The notes: generated from the sequence alone by a model not told the origin. Shown: positions 7,407-17,443, counted from the stretch's first letter. The stretch is 64,000 nucleotides of DNA from JAHFUS01 sp035689115 (GCA_035689115.1 DASSMA010000076.1:115491-179490), one strand, 5' to 3'. A program made the numbers and translations.

Positions 7407-9736
7407 GCCCGCCCACCGCCCTCCTCGACGTCCAGGCCGTCCAGAGCCGGGCCCACCGCGAGCGGGGCATCGCCCGCTACGTGCTGGAGCTGGCCGGCGC
7501 CGTCCACCGCCGGGAGCCCGCCCGGGTGGGCGCGTTCCTCCTCAACCCCGACCTCACCACGCCGGGATCGATCGAGCCGCTCCTGGCCACCGGCAAGGTG
7601 GCCTTCGCCGATCAGGTCGACCCGGCCGGTGCCGGCATCCTCCACGTGATGTCGCCCATCGAGTTGGAGGTGCCGCTGGAGCGGCTGTGGCCCGAGGGCG
7701 GCGGGTGGCGGCACCTGCGCCTGGTGGTCACCGTCTTCGACCTCATCCCGGAGGTGTTCCCCGACCGCTACCTGGAGGACCCGGGTCTGCGCCGGCGCTA
7801 CCGGGCCCGGCTGGCCCTGGTGCGGGCGGCGGACCACGTGCTCGCCATCTCCCGCGCGACGGCAGACGACGTGGCCGCCCATCTCGGCGTCGAGGGCGAC
7901 CGCCTCACCGTGGTGGGCGGGGGCACGGCCGCCCACTTCGTCCCCCCGGCGTCGCGGGAGGCGGCGGCTGCCACCGCCACCGCCCTGGTGCCGGGGCTGC
8001 GCCCGCCGTTCGTGCTGTACACGGGCGGCATCGAGGACCGCAAGAACATCGACCGGCTGCTGGTGGCCTGGTCCACCCTGGCGCCGGAGATCGACCGCCG
8101 GCACCAGCTGGTCATCGCCTGCCGGGTGGGCGCACCGCAGCGGGCCGACCTCGAACGGCGGGCGGCCGAGCTGGGCATCGGCCGGTTCCTCCTCACCGGC
8201 TACGTGAGCGACCCGGCGCTGGTCGCCCTGTGCCAGTCCACCGAGCTTTTCGTGTTCCCGTCGCTGTACGAGGGCTTCGGCCTCCCGGTGGCGGAGGCCA
8301 TGGCCTGCGGCGCCCCCACCATCGCGGCGCGGACGTCCTCCCTCCCCGAGCTGGTGGGCGACGAGGCGCTGTTCGACCCGCTCGACCCCGCCGCCATCGC
8401 CGCCGCCATCGCCCGCGGCCTCACCGATGCCGACCGCCGCCAGGCGCTGCTGGAGGCGGCCCGCCGGCCCCCTCCGTCGTGGGACGCGGTCGCCGCCGCC
8501 ACCCTCGGCGCCTACGACGCCGCCCTCGCCGGCCGCCCTTCCCGCCGCCGGGCGGCCGCCCGGCCCCGGCTGGCCGTCGCCTCCCCGTTGCCGCCCGATC
8601 CCTCCGGCATCGCCCTGTTCACCCACCGGCTGGTCGAGGAGCTGGGGGCCCGCTGCGACGTCGACGTCTTCGTGGAGCGCACCGATCCCGAGCCGCTGGC
8701 GCCGGCCGGCGCCGGCGTGTTCGACGTGGACCGCCTGGAGCGGGTGGCGGCGGCGCGGGGCGGCTACGACCGGGTCGTGTACTGCCTCGGCAACAGCGAG
8801 TTCCACGCCGGCGCCCTGGCCGCCCTGCGCCGGCGGCCCGGGCTGGTGCTGGCCCACGACGTGCGACTCACCGACCTCTACGCCCTGTCGGCGCGGCGGC
8901 CGGACGCCGTCCCCGGCGGCTTCGCCGCCACCCTCCAGCGGCTGTACGGCGGCCGGGTGCCCGCCGACCTCGGGGCGTCGGGCCGGCTCACCGCCGCCGA
9001 GGCGTCCTACCACGGCGTCCTCATGGCCCGCGAGGTCGTGGGGCTTTCCCAGGGGTTCTGCGTCTTCTCCGACTTCGCCGCCGGCCTCGCCGCCCTCGAC
9101 GCCGAGCCGGCCCACGCCGGCCGCATCCGCACGCTTCCGTTCGCCGTCGACCGGGTGGGCCCGGTGCGCGGCGACTGGGCGCTCGGCGGGGACGGGGCCG
9201 TCGTCGCCTCCTTCGGCGTGGTGAACGAGGTCAAGCTCCCCACCACGGTGGTGGAGGCCTTCGCCTTGGTGCTGGCCGACATGCCCGACGCCCGCCTGGC
9301 CTTCGTCGGGCCGTCGTCGGAAGCCGACACCGCCCGGCTGCGGGCCGTCGCCGGCGGGCTCGGGATCGCCGGCCGGGTGGAGATCACCGGCGAGGTGAGC
9401 GACGACGAGTACGCCGGCTGGCTGGGAAGGGCCGACGTGGCGGTGCAGCTGCGGGCGGTGTCGAACGGCGAGTCGTCGGCCGCTGCCGGCAACTGCCTGG
9501 CGTCGGGGATCCCGACGGTGGTGAGCGACCTGGGCGCGGCTCGCGCCCTGCCCGGCCAGGCGGTGGCCAAGGTGGCGCCCACCGTGTCCCCGCCCGAGTT
9601 GGCGGCCGTGATCGTCGCCCTCCTCGGCGACGAGGACCGCCGGCGCCGGATGAGCGCGGCCGCCCTCGCCCACGCCGGCCGCCACACCTTCGCCCGCCTG
9701 GCCGAGGACCTGCTCGCGGTCGCCCTGGGGTCGTAG
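7403..9736 (+). CDS. bifunctional protein with two tandem GT4-type glycosyltransferase modules
   Basis: About 777 aa with two complete GT-B units. Module 1 (~1-375): the opening LLDVQAVQSRAHRERGIARY is the usual GT4 first strand and loop; LYTGGIEDRKNIDRLLVAW enters the donor half and FVFPSLYEGFGLPVAEAMAC is the E-x7-E signature. Module 2 (~385-777): RLAVASPLPPDPSGIALFTH opens it, the donor half is VASFGVVNEVKLPTTVVEAF, and the nucleotide-sugar loop is atypical (QLRAVSNGESSAAAGNCLAS). No ATG/GTG/TTG lies upstream of the conserved opening without running into the previous gene; the only candidate is CTG 7403, overlapping the preceding TGA as CTGA. GTG 7481 would delete the first strand of module 1. 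Two modules suggest addition of two successive sugars. Confidence 0.82.
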   Translation: MSPPTALLDVQAVQSRAHRERGIARYVLELAGAVHRREPARVGAFLLNPDLTTPGSIEPLLATGKVAFADQVDPAGAGILHVMSPIELEVPLERLWPEGGGWRHLRLVVTVFDLIPEVFPDRYLEDPGLRRRYRARLALVRAADHVLAISRATADDVAAHLGVEGDRLTVVGGGTAAHFVPPASREAAAATATALVPGLRPPFVLYTGGIEDRKNIDRLLVAWSTLAPEIDRRHQLVIACRVGAPQRADLERRAAELGIGRFLLTGYVSDPALVALCQSTELFVFPSLYEGFGLPVAEAMACGAPTIAARTSSLPELVGDEALFDPLDPAAIAAAIARGLTDADRRQALLEAARRPPPSWDAVAAATLGAYDAALAGRPSRRRAAARPRLAVASPLPPDPSGIALFTHRLVEELGARCDVDVFVERTDPEPLAPAGAGVFDVDRLERVAAARGGYDRVVYCLGNSEFHAGALAALRRRPGLVLAHDVRLTDLYALSARRPDAVPGGFAATLQRLYGGRVPADLGASGRLTAAEASYHGVLMAREVVGLSQGFCVFSDFAAGLAALDAEPAHAGRIRTLPFAVDRVGPVRGDWALGGDGAVVASFGVVNEVKLPTTVVEAFALVLADMPDARLAFVGPSSEADTARLRAVAGGLGIAGRVEITGEVSDDEYAGWLGRADVAVQLRAVSNGESSAAAGNCLASGIPTVVSDLGAARALPGQAVAKVAPTVSPPELAAVIVALLGDEDRRRRMSAAALAHAGRHTFARLAEDLLAVALGS

Positions 9737-9737
9737 C

Positions 9738-10108
9738 GTGAAGCCCGTGACGGGGGTCGAGGAGCGGGTGCGCTCCATCTGCAGCGCCCTCCCCGGCGTG
9801 GAGGAGCGGCAGAGCCGCGGCTCGCCCGCCTTCTTCGCCGGCCGCCAGTTCGTGATGCTGTGGGCCGGCGGCCACCACGACCACCACTTCCCGCACCTGT
9901 GGTGCGCCGCCCCGCCCGGCGCCCAGGCGGAGCTGGTGGCCACCGAGCCGGACCGGTTCTTCCGCCCGCCCTACGTGGGCCACCGGGGTTGGATCGGCGT
10001 GCGCCTGGACGGCGACGTCGACTGGGACGAGGTGGCCGGCGTGTGCGAGGAGGCGTTCCGCACCGTCGCCCCCAGCAAGCTCCTCGCCGCCCTCGACGCC
10101 GAGCGGTG

Positions 10109-10109
<1 letters not shown>
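9738..10109 (+). CDS. MmcQ/YjbR family (DUF419) protein
   Basis: 123 aa. It shows the MmcQ/YjbR pattern: N-terminal helix (VEERVRSICSALPGVEERQ), the strand pair SPAFFAGRQFVMLWAGG, and the C-terminal G-W-I-G-V-R-L-D-x(3)-D-W-D-E-V segment followed by a helix with APSKLLAAL. Members adopt a double-wing-like fold and are annotated as DNA-binding, although the cellular role is poorly known. It starts with GTG one base after the stop of the double glycosyltransferase and overlaps the ABC ATPase start by ATGA, so it is probably cotranscribed with both. Confidence 0.75.
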
Positions 10110-11061
<952 letters not shown>

Positions 11062-11065
<4 letters not shown>

Positions 11066-11859
11066 CCGCAACCCTCGGCCCGGCCGTGTCCATGGCCGGC
11101 CACCAGTTCCGCTACGACATGCGGGCCTTCCTCCGCAACCGCCAGGCCCGCTTCTTCACCCTGGCCCTGCCGGTGATCTTCCTGGTCCTGTTCGGCAACG
11201 TGTTCGGCGGCAAGAACGACACCGTCGCCGTCGCCGGCGGCCGCATGGACGCGTCGGTGTACTACGTGCCCGGCATCATCACCCTCGGCGTGGTCGCCGC
11301 CGCCTTCGTCAACCTGGTGATCTCCGTCACCGCCCAGCGGGAGACGGGCGTGCTCAAGCGCCGGCGGGCCACCCCGGTGCCGGCCAGCGCCGTCATCGCC
11401 GGCCGGGCCCTGACGGCGGTCGTGGTGGCGGTGGCCATGGCCACCGTCCTGCTGGCCGTGGGGTGGGCCGCCTACGACGCCCGCGTGCCGGCCCGCACCC
11501 TCCCCGCCCTGTACCTCACCGTGGTGGTCGGGGCGATGGCGTTCTGCTGCCTCGGCTACGCCGTCGCTTCGGTGATCCGCGACCACGACGCCGCCCAGCC
11601 CATCACCCAGGCGATCATCCTGCCGCTCTATTTCATCTCCGGCGTCTTCGTGCCGGTCGACACGCTGCCCAACTGGCTGGTCCAGGTGGCCGGCTTCTTC
11701 CCCGTGCGCCACCTGGCCGCCGCCCTGCTCACCGCCTTCAACCCGCACACCACCGGCGCCGGCGTCGCCGGCCGGGACCTGCTGGTGGTGGTCGCCTGGG
11801 GCGTGGCCGGGCTGGTGATCGCCCTCCGCCGCTTCAGCTGGCTGCCCCGCTCCCGCTGA
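11062..11859 (+). CDS. ABC-2 type transporter permease
   Basis: 265 aa integral membrane partner of the ATPase at 10109. About six membrane segments are visible: FFTLALPVIFLVLFGNVF, YYVPGIITLGVVAAAFVNLV, a third around VVVAVAMATVLLAVGWAA, YLTVVVGAMAFCCLGYAVA, QAIILPLYFISGVFVPVDTL and DLLVVVAWGVAGLVIAL. The motif QRETGVLKRRRATPVPA between helices is the coupling-helix hallmark of DrrB/ABC2 permeases, and FISGVFVP...FPVRHLAAAL matches the family's C-terminus. The start is GTG 11062, overlapping the ATPase stop by 4 nt. Confidence 0.88.
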
Positions 11860-11890
11860 CGGGGGCCAGGCGGCGAGGCATGATGCCGCC

Positions 11891-12633
11891 ATGTCCACCG
11901 ACTGGTCGGTCGCCGCCGCGGCCGCGCTTCTCGGCGGTCCGGCTCTCCCGCAGATCGAGTCCGAGCGCGTTGCGTCGACCATTGCCGATCGCTCGGGTCG
12001 GCCGCTGCAGAGCTCCGTCTGCTCACTGGTCGCCTACGACGGCCTCCTCGACGCCCTCGCCGCGACGCACGACGCTGAGCCGTGCCTCGCCTCGCCCCGC
12101 CTGGCTGGTGACGAGATGCCCGAGGTCGAGGGCGACGTGCTCCTGCTCATGGTCGAGAACCAGGGCGTGTGCGCGTGGGGTATCCCGCTCGACGCCGGCG
12201 ACAACCCGCCGGTGCTCGTGGGCGGCGACCTCGTCGACGGTCCCGGCCCCTTCCGCTACGCCGACGACATAGGCGTCTTCGCCTACGCCTGGGCCTGGGA
12301 TCAACGCTTGCTGGGCATGACACCGCTCGTCCAGGCCGAAGCGGCGGAGCTCGACGAGGCCACCGGGCGATGCTCACGACGCAGTTCCGGAGCGCACCTG
12401 CGACCTGGGGCTGGGCCTGTCCGCGCAACCTCCGGTTCGAGGACGACCTCGGAGTGGCGATTCTGCTGTGGGCCGGCGAGGACCGGTGCGACTGGTTCGT
12501 CAGCGGCCCGGACGTCGCAGCCCTCGAGCGACGCCTGCGCCAGCTGCTGCCGTACTCGGACCTCCGTTCGTCGCTGTGGGCGCTCGACGAGGAGGGAAGC
12601 GCCCTGCTCGACCGGGTGCAGGCCGCCGACTGA
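11891..12633 (+). pseudogene. frameshifted gene, possibly SUKH/SMI1-KNR4-like
   Basis: Two consecutive reading frames appear to be one protein broken by a single indel at about 12355-12370. The first frame, from ATG 11891, reads through SLVAYDGLLDALA, VEGDVLLLMVENQGVCAWG and GVFAYAWAWDQRLLGMTPLV, then degenerates into Arg/Ser-rich sequence. The other frame carries on sensibly (AMLTTQFRSAPATWGWACPR, then WFVSGPDVAALERRL and LWALDEEGSALLDRV) to TGA 12633. Together they would give about 245 aa. The NQGVCAWG-type core resembles actinobacterial hypothetical proteins I associate loosely with the SUKH superfamily (often immunity proteins); that assignment is weak. Either a real pseudogene or a sequencing error. 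Confidence 0.55.
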
Positions 12634-12645
12634 GCGCCCGGCGGC

Positions 12646-13446
12646 TCAGACCTGCGGGCCCCCGCGCCAGCCCCGCACCGCCAGCCGGGCCTTGAACACC
12701 GGGCCGAGGACCTCGTCGGCGTAGGGGCCGAGGGCGGTCCGCACCGCCTTCTTCACCAGGTACACCGCCCAGCCGGCGGCGGTGGTGGGCGGGGGCGGCT
12801 TGGGCGGGCCCGGCGGCTCGGGGTCGGGCGGCGGCGGCCAGGCGCCGGGCACCGCCTTGACCAGCGCCGACGCCGCCCGCACGCGCGACATCAGCACCAG
12901 GCGGGTGGCCAGCGCGTCGGCGGCCGGCGAGGGCTCGCCGGCGCCCGGCCCGGGCGGCGGGCGGGGCAGGCCGGGGGGCGGTGCCACGGTGACGCGCTCG
13001 GGCGCCACGTCGGTGGTGGCCAGCAGCAGCCGGCGGTCGTCGTCGCCGGCGACCACCACGGCGTCGGCCCGGCCGAACAGCACGCGGGAGAGCCGGCCGC
13101 CGGGGAGCAGCGGGAAGGCGGCCAGGTCGTCGACCTCCAGCGTGACCCGCCGCCACGGCAGCAGGGCGGCGATCAGGGCGGCGCCGTCGACCACCTCCCA
13201 GAGCGGCCGCACCGGGATGCCCGGCGCCAGCCGCAGGACCAACTCGTCGAAGCGGGGGGCGCTGGCGGCCAGCACGACCGCCCCCCGCAGGCCGGCCAGG
13301 GGGCGGGCGTGGTGGGCGGCGCTCGTCTGCGGCGACACCACGGTGACGTCGTGGCCGGCGTCCACCAGCCGGCGCACGGCGGCCAGCGTGCGGCGGGGAC
13401 CGGCGCCGGGCGACGGCGGGTAGTCGCCTACGACGAGGGCGCGCAC
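12646..13446 (-). CDS. half-size glycosyltransferase-like protein (N-terminal GT-B domain only)
   Basis: 266 aa. It opens VRALVVGDYPPSPGAGPRRT and continues VDAGHDVTVVSPQTSAAHHA, a GT4 acceptor-type Rossmann half. A short ADAVVVAGDDDRRLLL strand and VTVAPPPGLPRPPP follow where the donor half should begin, but no E-x7-E module comes after. The tail is Pro-rich (PPPPDPEPPGPPKPPPPT) and ends in a basic helix (VYLVKKAVRTALGPYADEVL). The start is GTG 13446, overlapping the 3' end of the upstream glycosyltransferase by 19 nt. It may be an inactive partner, or an acceptor-binding subunit for the neighbour. It ends convergently 12 bp from the broken gene at 11891. Confidence 0.6.
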   Translation of the reverse strand: MRALVVGDYPPSPGAGPRRTLAAVRRLVDAGHDVTVVSPQTSAAHHARPLAGLRGAVVLAASAPRFDELVLRLAPGIPVRPLWEVVDGAALIAALLPWRRVTLEVDDLAAFPLLPGGRLSRVLFGRADAVVVAGDDDRRLLLATTDVAPERVTVAPPPGLPRPPPGPGAGEPSPAADALATRLVLMSRVRAASALVKAVPGAWPPPPDPEPPGPPKPPPPTTAAGWAVYLVKKAVRTALGPYADEVLGPVFKARLAVRGWRGGPQV

Positions 13447-14621
13447 ACCACTCGCAGTCCGGCCTCCATGCGGTCCAGCACGGTGGGCCAGGAGTAGTTC
13501 CCGAGGACGTACTCGCGGCCGGCGGCGGCCATGGCGGCGGCGCCGTCGGGGTCGCCGCCCAGGGCGACCAGGCACTCCTCCAGCTCGATCTCGTCGCCGA
13601 ACGTGAGGCCGCCGCCGGAGCGCTCGCAGTGCCAGGTGACCACGTCGCTGGCGGCGCTGGCCACCACCGGCGTGCCGGCCAGCCACGCCTCCATCACCGT
13701 GCGGGAGAAGCTCTCGTTGCGGCTGGGCTGCACGTAGACGGCGGCGGCGGCGAAGGCGTTGTCGCGCTCGCGGTCGTCGAGGAAGCCGAGGTCGACCACG
13801 CGGTCGGTGGCGAAGTCGGCGGCCAGCGGCGGCCCCACCCCGATGGTGACGAGGTCGAGCGGCATCCGGTCGCGCTCGACGGCCCGCGTGTAGGCCCGCA
13901 GCAGCCAGTCCCAGCCCTTGCCCTCCTCCCGCCGGCCGGCGTAGAGGACGAACGGCCGGGTGAGCCCGTACCTCGCGCGGAAGCCCTCCACGTCGTAGTC
14001 CGCGGGGACGTCGACGCCGGCGCCCGTCACCACGTGGTGGGGCGGGAGACCGCCCAGCCGGTGGCCCAGCTGGTGCTCGGGCTCGGACAGGAACCACACG
14101 CTGGCCGACTCGGCCAGCAGCGGCTGGTAGACGCCGAGATGGGCGTAGGGCTCGTCGTGCAGGCAGGGCATCACCACGCTGCGCTCCGGCGCGATGGCCG
14201 AGCAGGCCACCGCCGGCCAGAAGAGGTAGGGCGAGAACACCAGGGCGTCGTAGTCGCCGGCGTGGGCCACCAGCCAGTGGAACATCTCCGGCACCCGGAA
14301 CAGCCCGTTGACCCACTCCACCTCCTCGGCGGCGGAGACCTCCTCGCCGGCCTGGATGCGCAGGGTGAGCGACCCGAACCGCCGGCTGTGCTGCGGCACC
14401 ACGGTGGGGAACCGGCGCACGGTGAGGGCGCCGCTCCGGGACACGCCGGCCGGGTACTCGTTGGACCACGTGTAGTGGCTCTTGGCGCAGCTGGTGAGGA
14501 CGTCGACCTCCCAGCCGCGGGCGGCCAGGCCGAGGGCCGCCTCCCGCACCACCGCCTCGGAGCCGCCGACGACGTCGTCGCCGTAGCGCACCGGCACGAA
14601 GGCGATGCGCCCCTCACCCAT
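13428..14621 (-). CDS. glycosyltransferase family 4-type (GT-B)
   Basis: 397 aa. The N-terminal half is RIAFVPVRYGDDVVGGSEAV, with the GG loop and AARGWEVDVLTSCAKSHYTW. The donor half is FVLYAGRREEGKGWDWLLRA, followed by AVYVQPSRNESFSRTVMEAW, whose E-S-F-S-x(3)-E matches the E-x7-E nucleotide-sugar motif. Closest in the window to the gene at 3837. Its ATG overlaps the upstream TGA by 8 nt and its 3' end overlaps the next gene by 19 nt, so 17314-12646 reads as a tightly coupled operon. Substrate unknown. Confidence 0.85.
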   Translation of the reverse strand: MGEGRIAFVPVRYGDDVVGGSEAVVREAALGLAARGWEVDVLTSCAKSHYTWSNEYPAGVSRSGALTVRRFPTVVPQHSRRFGSLTLRIQAGEEVSAAEEVEWVNGLFRVPEMFHWLVAHAGDYDALVFSPYLFWPAVACSAIAPERSVVMPCLHDEPYAHLGVYQPLLAESASVWFLSEPEHQLGHRLGGLPPHHVVTGAGVDVPADYDVEGFRARYGLTRPFVLYAGRREEGKGWDWLLRAYTRAVERDRMPLDLVTIGVGPPLAADFATDRVVDLGFLDDRERDNAFAAAAVYVQPSRNESFSRTVMEAWLAGTPVVASAASDVVTWHCERSGGGLTFGDEIELEECLVALGGDPDGAAAMAAAGREYVLGNYSWPTVLDRMEAGLRVVCAPSS

Positions 14622-15699
14622 CGGCCGGCCCGACCACCGACGTGACCGTGTCGAGCATCTGCTTGCCGGTGTGCTCCAACGAGAAGTGCTCGACCCGCGC
14701 CCGGCCGGCGTCCACCAGCGAGCGGCGCAGGGCGTCGTCGGACAGCACGCGGTCGACGGCCGCCGCCACCAGCACGGGGTCCTTGCCGGGCAGCACCACC
14801 GCGGCGTCGCCCACCGTCTCGGGGACGGCCGACGCCCCGTAGGCCACCACCGGCACGTCGAAGCGCATCGCCTCCAGCACCGGGACGCAGAAGCCCTCGT
14901 GCTCGGAGAGGCACACGAACACGTCGGCCGCCTCGTAGTGGGCCAGCAGCTCGGGGAACGAGATGCTGTCGGTGAGGCGCACCGCGTCGCCGAGGCCGAG
15001 GTCGGCGATCAGCTCCTCGAGCGCCTGCCAGTACAGCTGCGACGTGCGGCCGCCCACGATGCGCAGCCGGGCGTCCGGCGCGTGGAGGCGGCGGTAGGCG
15101 GCGAAGGCGGCGATGACGTCGTGCTGGCACTTGTTGGGCGCCACCCGGCCGACGAACAGCCACAGCGGCCCGCCGCCCTTGCGCAGGCGGGCCAGCGCCC
15201 GCTGGTCGGGCGCCACGTCGTAGTCGGCGAAGTCCACCAGGATGGGCGACACCGCCGTCCGGGCGAACCCGGCCCGCACCAGGTCGGCCTCGTTGAACGT
15301 GGAGTCGGCGATGCCGAAGGTGGCGGCCGGCGCCAGCACCCGCAGCTGCTCCCGACCGGCCCGCATGCTGTGGGCGGCGAGGGGCTCCCACCGCTCGAAG
15401 AACCGGGGCAGCGTGATGTTGTGGTAGTCGACGACCAGCGGCAGGCCGGCCCCCGCCAGCTCGGCGGCCATGGTGCTGCCGGTGGAGCTGTGGTACAGCA
15501 CCCACGGCCGCTCGCCCGGCGCCGGCCGGAAGTCCCGGAACGGCAGGGCCCGGCCCCGCACCTCGGCGTGGATGTCGTCGGCGTAGACGTCCGACGCGTA
15601 CCCGGCGCCCCGCAGCAGGCGCTGGAGCCGGCGCACGTGCATGCCGATGGCGTCGTGCTCGGCGAAGGTGGGCAGGAACTGGTGGACCGCGACCGGCAC
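14614..15699 (-). CDS. glycosyltransferase family 4-type, VHQF paralogue 1
   Basis: 361 aa member of a local paralogous family. It opens VPVAVHQFLPTFAEHDAIGM; mid-protein has LVVDYHNITLPRFFERWEPL and GIADSTFNEADLVRAG; the donor half is LWLFVGRVAPNKCQHDVIAA, then VFVCLSEHEGFCVPVLEAM and VPVVAYGASAVPETVGDAA. I chose GTG 15699, directly after the stop of the upstream coiled-coil gene and in front of the VHQF opening that the paralogues at 17444 and 18508 share. The same frame is open upstream but encodes Arg/Pro-rich antisense-like sequence. Tandem paralogues suggest successive additions of related sugars. Confidence 0.83.
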   Translation of the reverse strand: MPVAVHQFLPTFAEHDAIGMHVRRLQRLLRGAGYASDVYADDIHAEVRGRALPFRDFRPAPGERPWVLYHSSTGSTMAAELAGAGLPLVVDYHNITLPRFFERWEPLAAHSMRAGREQLRVLAPAATFGIADSTFNEADLVRAGFARTAVSPILVDFADYDVAPDQRALARLRKGGGPLWLFVGRVAPNKCQHDVIAAFAAYRRLHAPDARLRIVGGRTSQLYWQALEELIADLGLGDAVRLTDSISFPELLAHYEAADVFVCLSEHEGFCVPVLEAMRFDVPVVAYGASAVPETVGDAAVVLPGKDPVLVAAAVDRVLSDDALRRSLVDAGRARVEHFSLEHTGKQMLDTVTSVVGPADG

Positions 15700-15706
15700 G
15701 GGCGGC

Positions 15707-16102
15707 TCAGCCCGCCCCCAGGCGCTCGACCTCGGCCCGCAGCCGGTCGACCTCGGCCTCCAGCGCCTCGATGCGCTCCCGCACGGCCACGCCGAGCCCC
15801 ACGGTGGCACTGCCCACCTGGGCCAGCTGCTGGGCGCCGTAGCGGGCCGCCCACAGGTTGAGGCGCACCACCGCCCACCGGGCCAGGCCGCCTGGGCTGC
15901 GGCGGGAGATGGCAGGGAGGACCACGCCGGCCGCCGCCCGCCGCTCCAGCACGGCCAGGGCGCCGGTGACGTCGCCCGGCACGGCGTCGACGGGGTCGAG
16001 CCGGCTGGCCGCCCGCCGGATGCGGTCGACCTCCTCGGCCGGGAAGCCGGGCGAGGCCTCGAGGGCGCGGGCCTGCTCCTCGATCTCGTCCACCACCGGC
16101 AC
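15707..16102 (-). CDS. small helical/coiled-coil protein
   Basis: 131 aa, no family recognised. It has an acidic helical N-terminus (VVDEIEEQARALEASPGFPA), an amphipathic middle (GGLARWAVVRLNLWAARYGA) that could lie on a membrane, and a C-terminal coiled coil (RIEALEAEVDRLRAEVERL). It resembles the N-terminal halves of the methyltransferase-like proteins at 6094 and 19667 in plan but lacks their C-terminal domain. It lies between the FkbM methyltransferase (9 bp upstream) and the glycosyltransferase at 14614 in the same operon. Confidence 0.6.
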   Translation of the reverse strand: MPVVDEIEEQARALEASPGFPAEEVDRIRRAASRLDPVDAVPGDVTGALAVLERRAAAGVVLPAISRRSPGGLARWAVVRLNLWAARYGAQQLAQVGSATVGLGVAVRERIEALEAEVDRLRAEVERLGAG

Positions 16103-16111
16103 GCGCAGAGA

Positions 16112-17314
16112 CTACTCGTGCACCTCCACGGCCACCCTGGCCACCAGGGCGGCGTCGAGGTCGTCGAACCAGGCGTAGCGCTCCTGCACGAGGGTGACGG
16201 TGAGCTCGTAGTGGCCGGGCCGGGCCGGCAGGTCGACGCCGAGGACGGCCGTGCCGGCCGCCCCCGGTCGCAGCGGGCGGGGCAGGTCGGCCCGGGGCCC
16301 CTCGGCGCCGTCCGACCACCGGCAGGCCACGTGGACGGGGTGGTGCGGCCAGCCGCTAGACAGCCACTCACGCCCGGTGTTCCACACGCCCACCGGCAGG
16401 TGGAGGCGCTCGCCCACCCGCCCGCCCCAGACCCGGCGGGGGACGCTCAGCCGCAACGCCGGCGCCACCGCGAACTCCAGGGCCGGCGCCCGCCACCGGT
16501 TCGACCGGGCGGCCAGGGCGGCCAGCCCGCCGGCGCCCCGCGCCAGGTCGCCGGCGCCCGGCCGGCGGGCGGTGGCCAGCAGGTTCACCACGCCCTGGGC
16601 GGCCAGCAGCCGGCGCACGTGCCCGGTGGACCCGACGGCCGCCGTGCGCCCGTGGCCGTCGAAGGAGAACACGTGCGGGTGGGTGGCCCGCACGGCGTCG
16701 AGCAGGTCGGCGTAGGACGCGCGGTGGAACCGGCGCAGGACAACGGGATTGACCTCGAACACCAGGTCGGGCCGCAGCCGCGTCAGCGTCGCCTGCCCAC
16801 CCCGGAGTACGCGCAGCTCGGAGCCCTCGACGTCCATCTTCACCAGGTCTATGCGGGCGATCCCCCGCTCGGCCACGAAGCAGTCGAGGGTGGTGGCGTC
16901 CACCGACGTGGAACCCTCGCCCACGTGCGAGCCGGCGGGGTCGTCGGCGCTCTCGGCGAACGACAGCCGGCCCTCGGTGTCGTAGAGGGCCAGGCACTCG
17001 GCCGACACGTTGCCCGCCCGGTTGGCGGCCAGGTTGGCCCGCAGGTAGGCGTAGTTGGACGGGGCCGGCTCCAGCGCGAACACCCGGCCCCGCGGGCACA
17101 GCCGGCTCATGGCCAGGGTGACGGGGCCGATGTTGGCGCCCACGTCGAGGGCGACGGCGTCGGGCGCCAGCCGGCGGGCCAGCAGGGCCAGCAGCCCCGG
17201 CTCGTAGGCGCCGCCCGAGCGCTGCACGGCGCCCAGGACGCCGGCGTCGGCGGCGTCGCCGGTGAGGGCGAGGGTGTCCCCGGGGACCTTCAGCGCGACG
17301 GTGGCGTCGGGCAT
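16112..17314 (-). CDS. FkbM family methyltransferase with C-terminal beta-sandwich domain
   Basis: 400 aa. Residues ~50-260 are an FkbM-type class I O-methyltransferase: motif I AVALDVGANIGPVTLAMSRL, RVFALEPAPSNYAYLRANLA, the FkbM hallmark RIDLVKMDVEGSELRVLRGG, and LVFEVNPVVL. Residues ~295-400 form a separate beta-rich domain (HLPVGVWNTGREWLSSGWPH; PGHYELTVTLVQERYAWFDD) of the kind fused to glycan-cluster enzymes and probably binding carbohydrate. The start is ATG 17314 with GGAGAGCTGAG directly upstream; 13 extra upstream codons lack a better site. It probably methylates a sugar hydroxyl on the surface glycan and heads the operon 17314-12646. Confidence 0.85.
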   Translation of the reverse strand: MPDATVALKVPGDTLALTGDAADAGVLGAVQRSGGAYEPGLLALLARRLAPDAVALDVGANIGPVTLAMSRLCPRGRVFALEPAPSNYAYLRANLAANRAGNVSAECLALYDTEGRLSFAESADDPAGSHVGEGSTSVDATTLDCFVAERGIARIDLVKMDVEGSELRVLRGGQATLTRLRPDLVFEVNPVVLRRFHRASYADLLDAVRATHPHVFSFDGHGRTAAVGSTGHVRRLLAAQGVVNLLATARRPGAGDLARGAGGLAALAARSNRWRAPALEFAVAPALRLSVPRRVWGGRVGERLHLPVGVWNTGREWLSSGWPHHPVHVACRWSDGAEGPRADLPRPLRPGAAGTAVLGVDLPARPGHYELTVTLVQERYAWFDDLDAALVARVAVEVHE

Positions 17315-17443
17315 CTCAGCTCTCCGCAAGCCGCCACGGATGGCGGCCCCCAACTCGGGTCGACGCTCGGCCGGCGTCGCCGTCGCGCCCGCCAGGGCGC
17401 CGGCGACAGTGAGCGGAGCGCCAGGATGGCGCGGAGCGAACCA

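Noticed and set aside
6148..9741. ~1200-codon rightward frame across the methyltransferase-like gene and the double glycosyltransferase
   Set aside because: Arg/Pro/Gly-rich and out of frame with the conserved GT4 motifs.
17315..17443. Small ORF or regulatory RNA between the FkbM gene and the glycosyltransferase
   Set aside because: Only short inverted repeats (GCGCCA/TGGCGC) are visible; not enough to call a feature.
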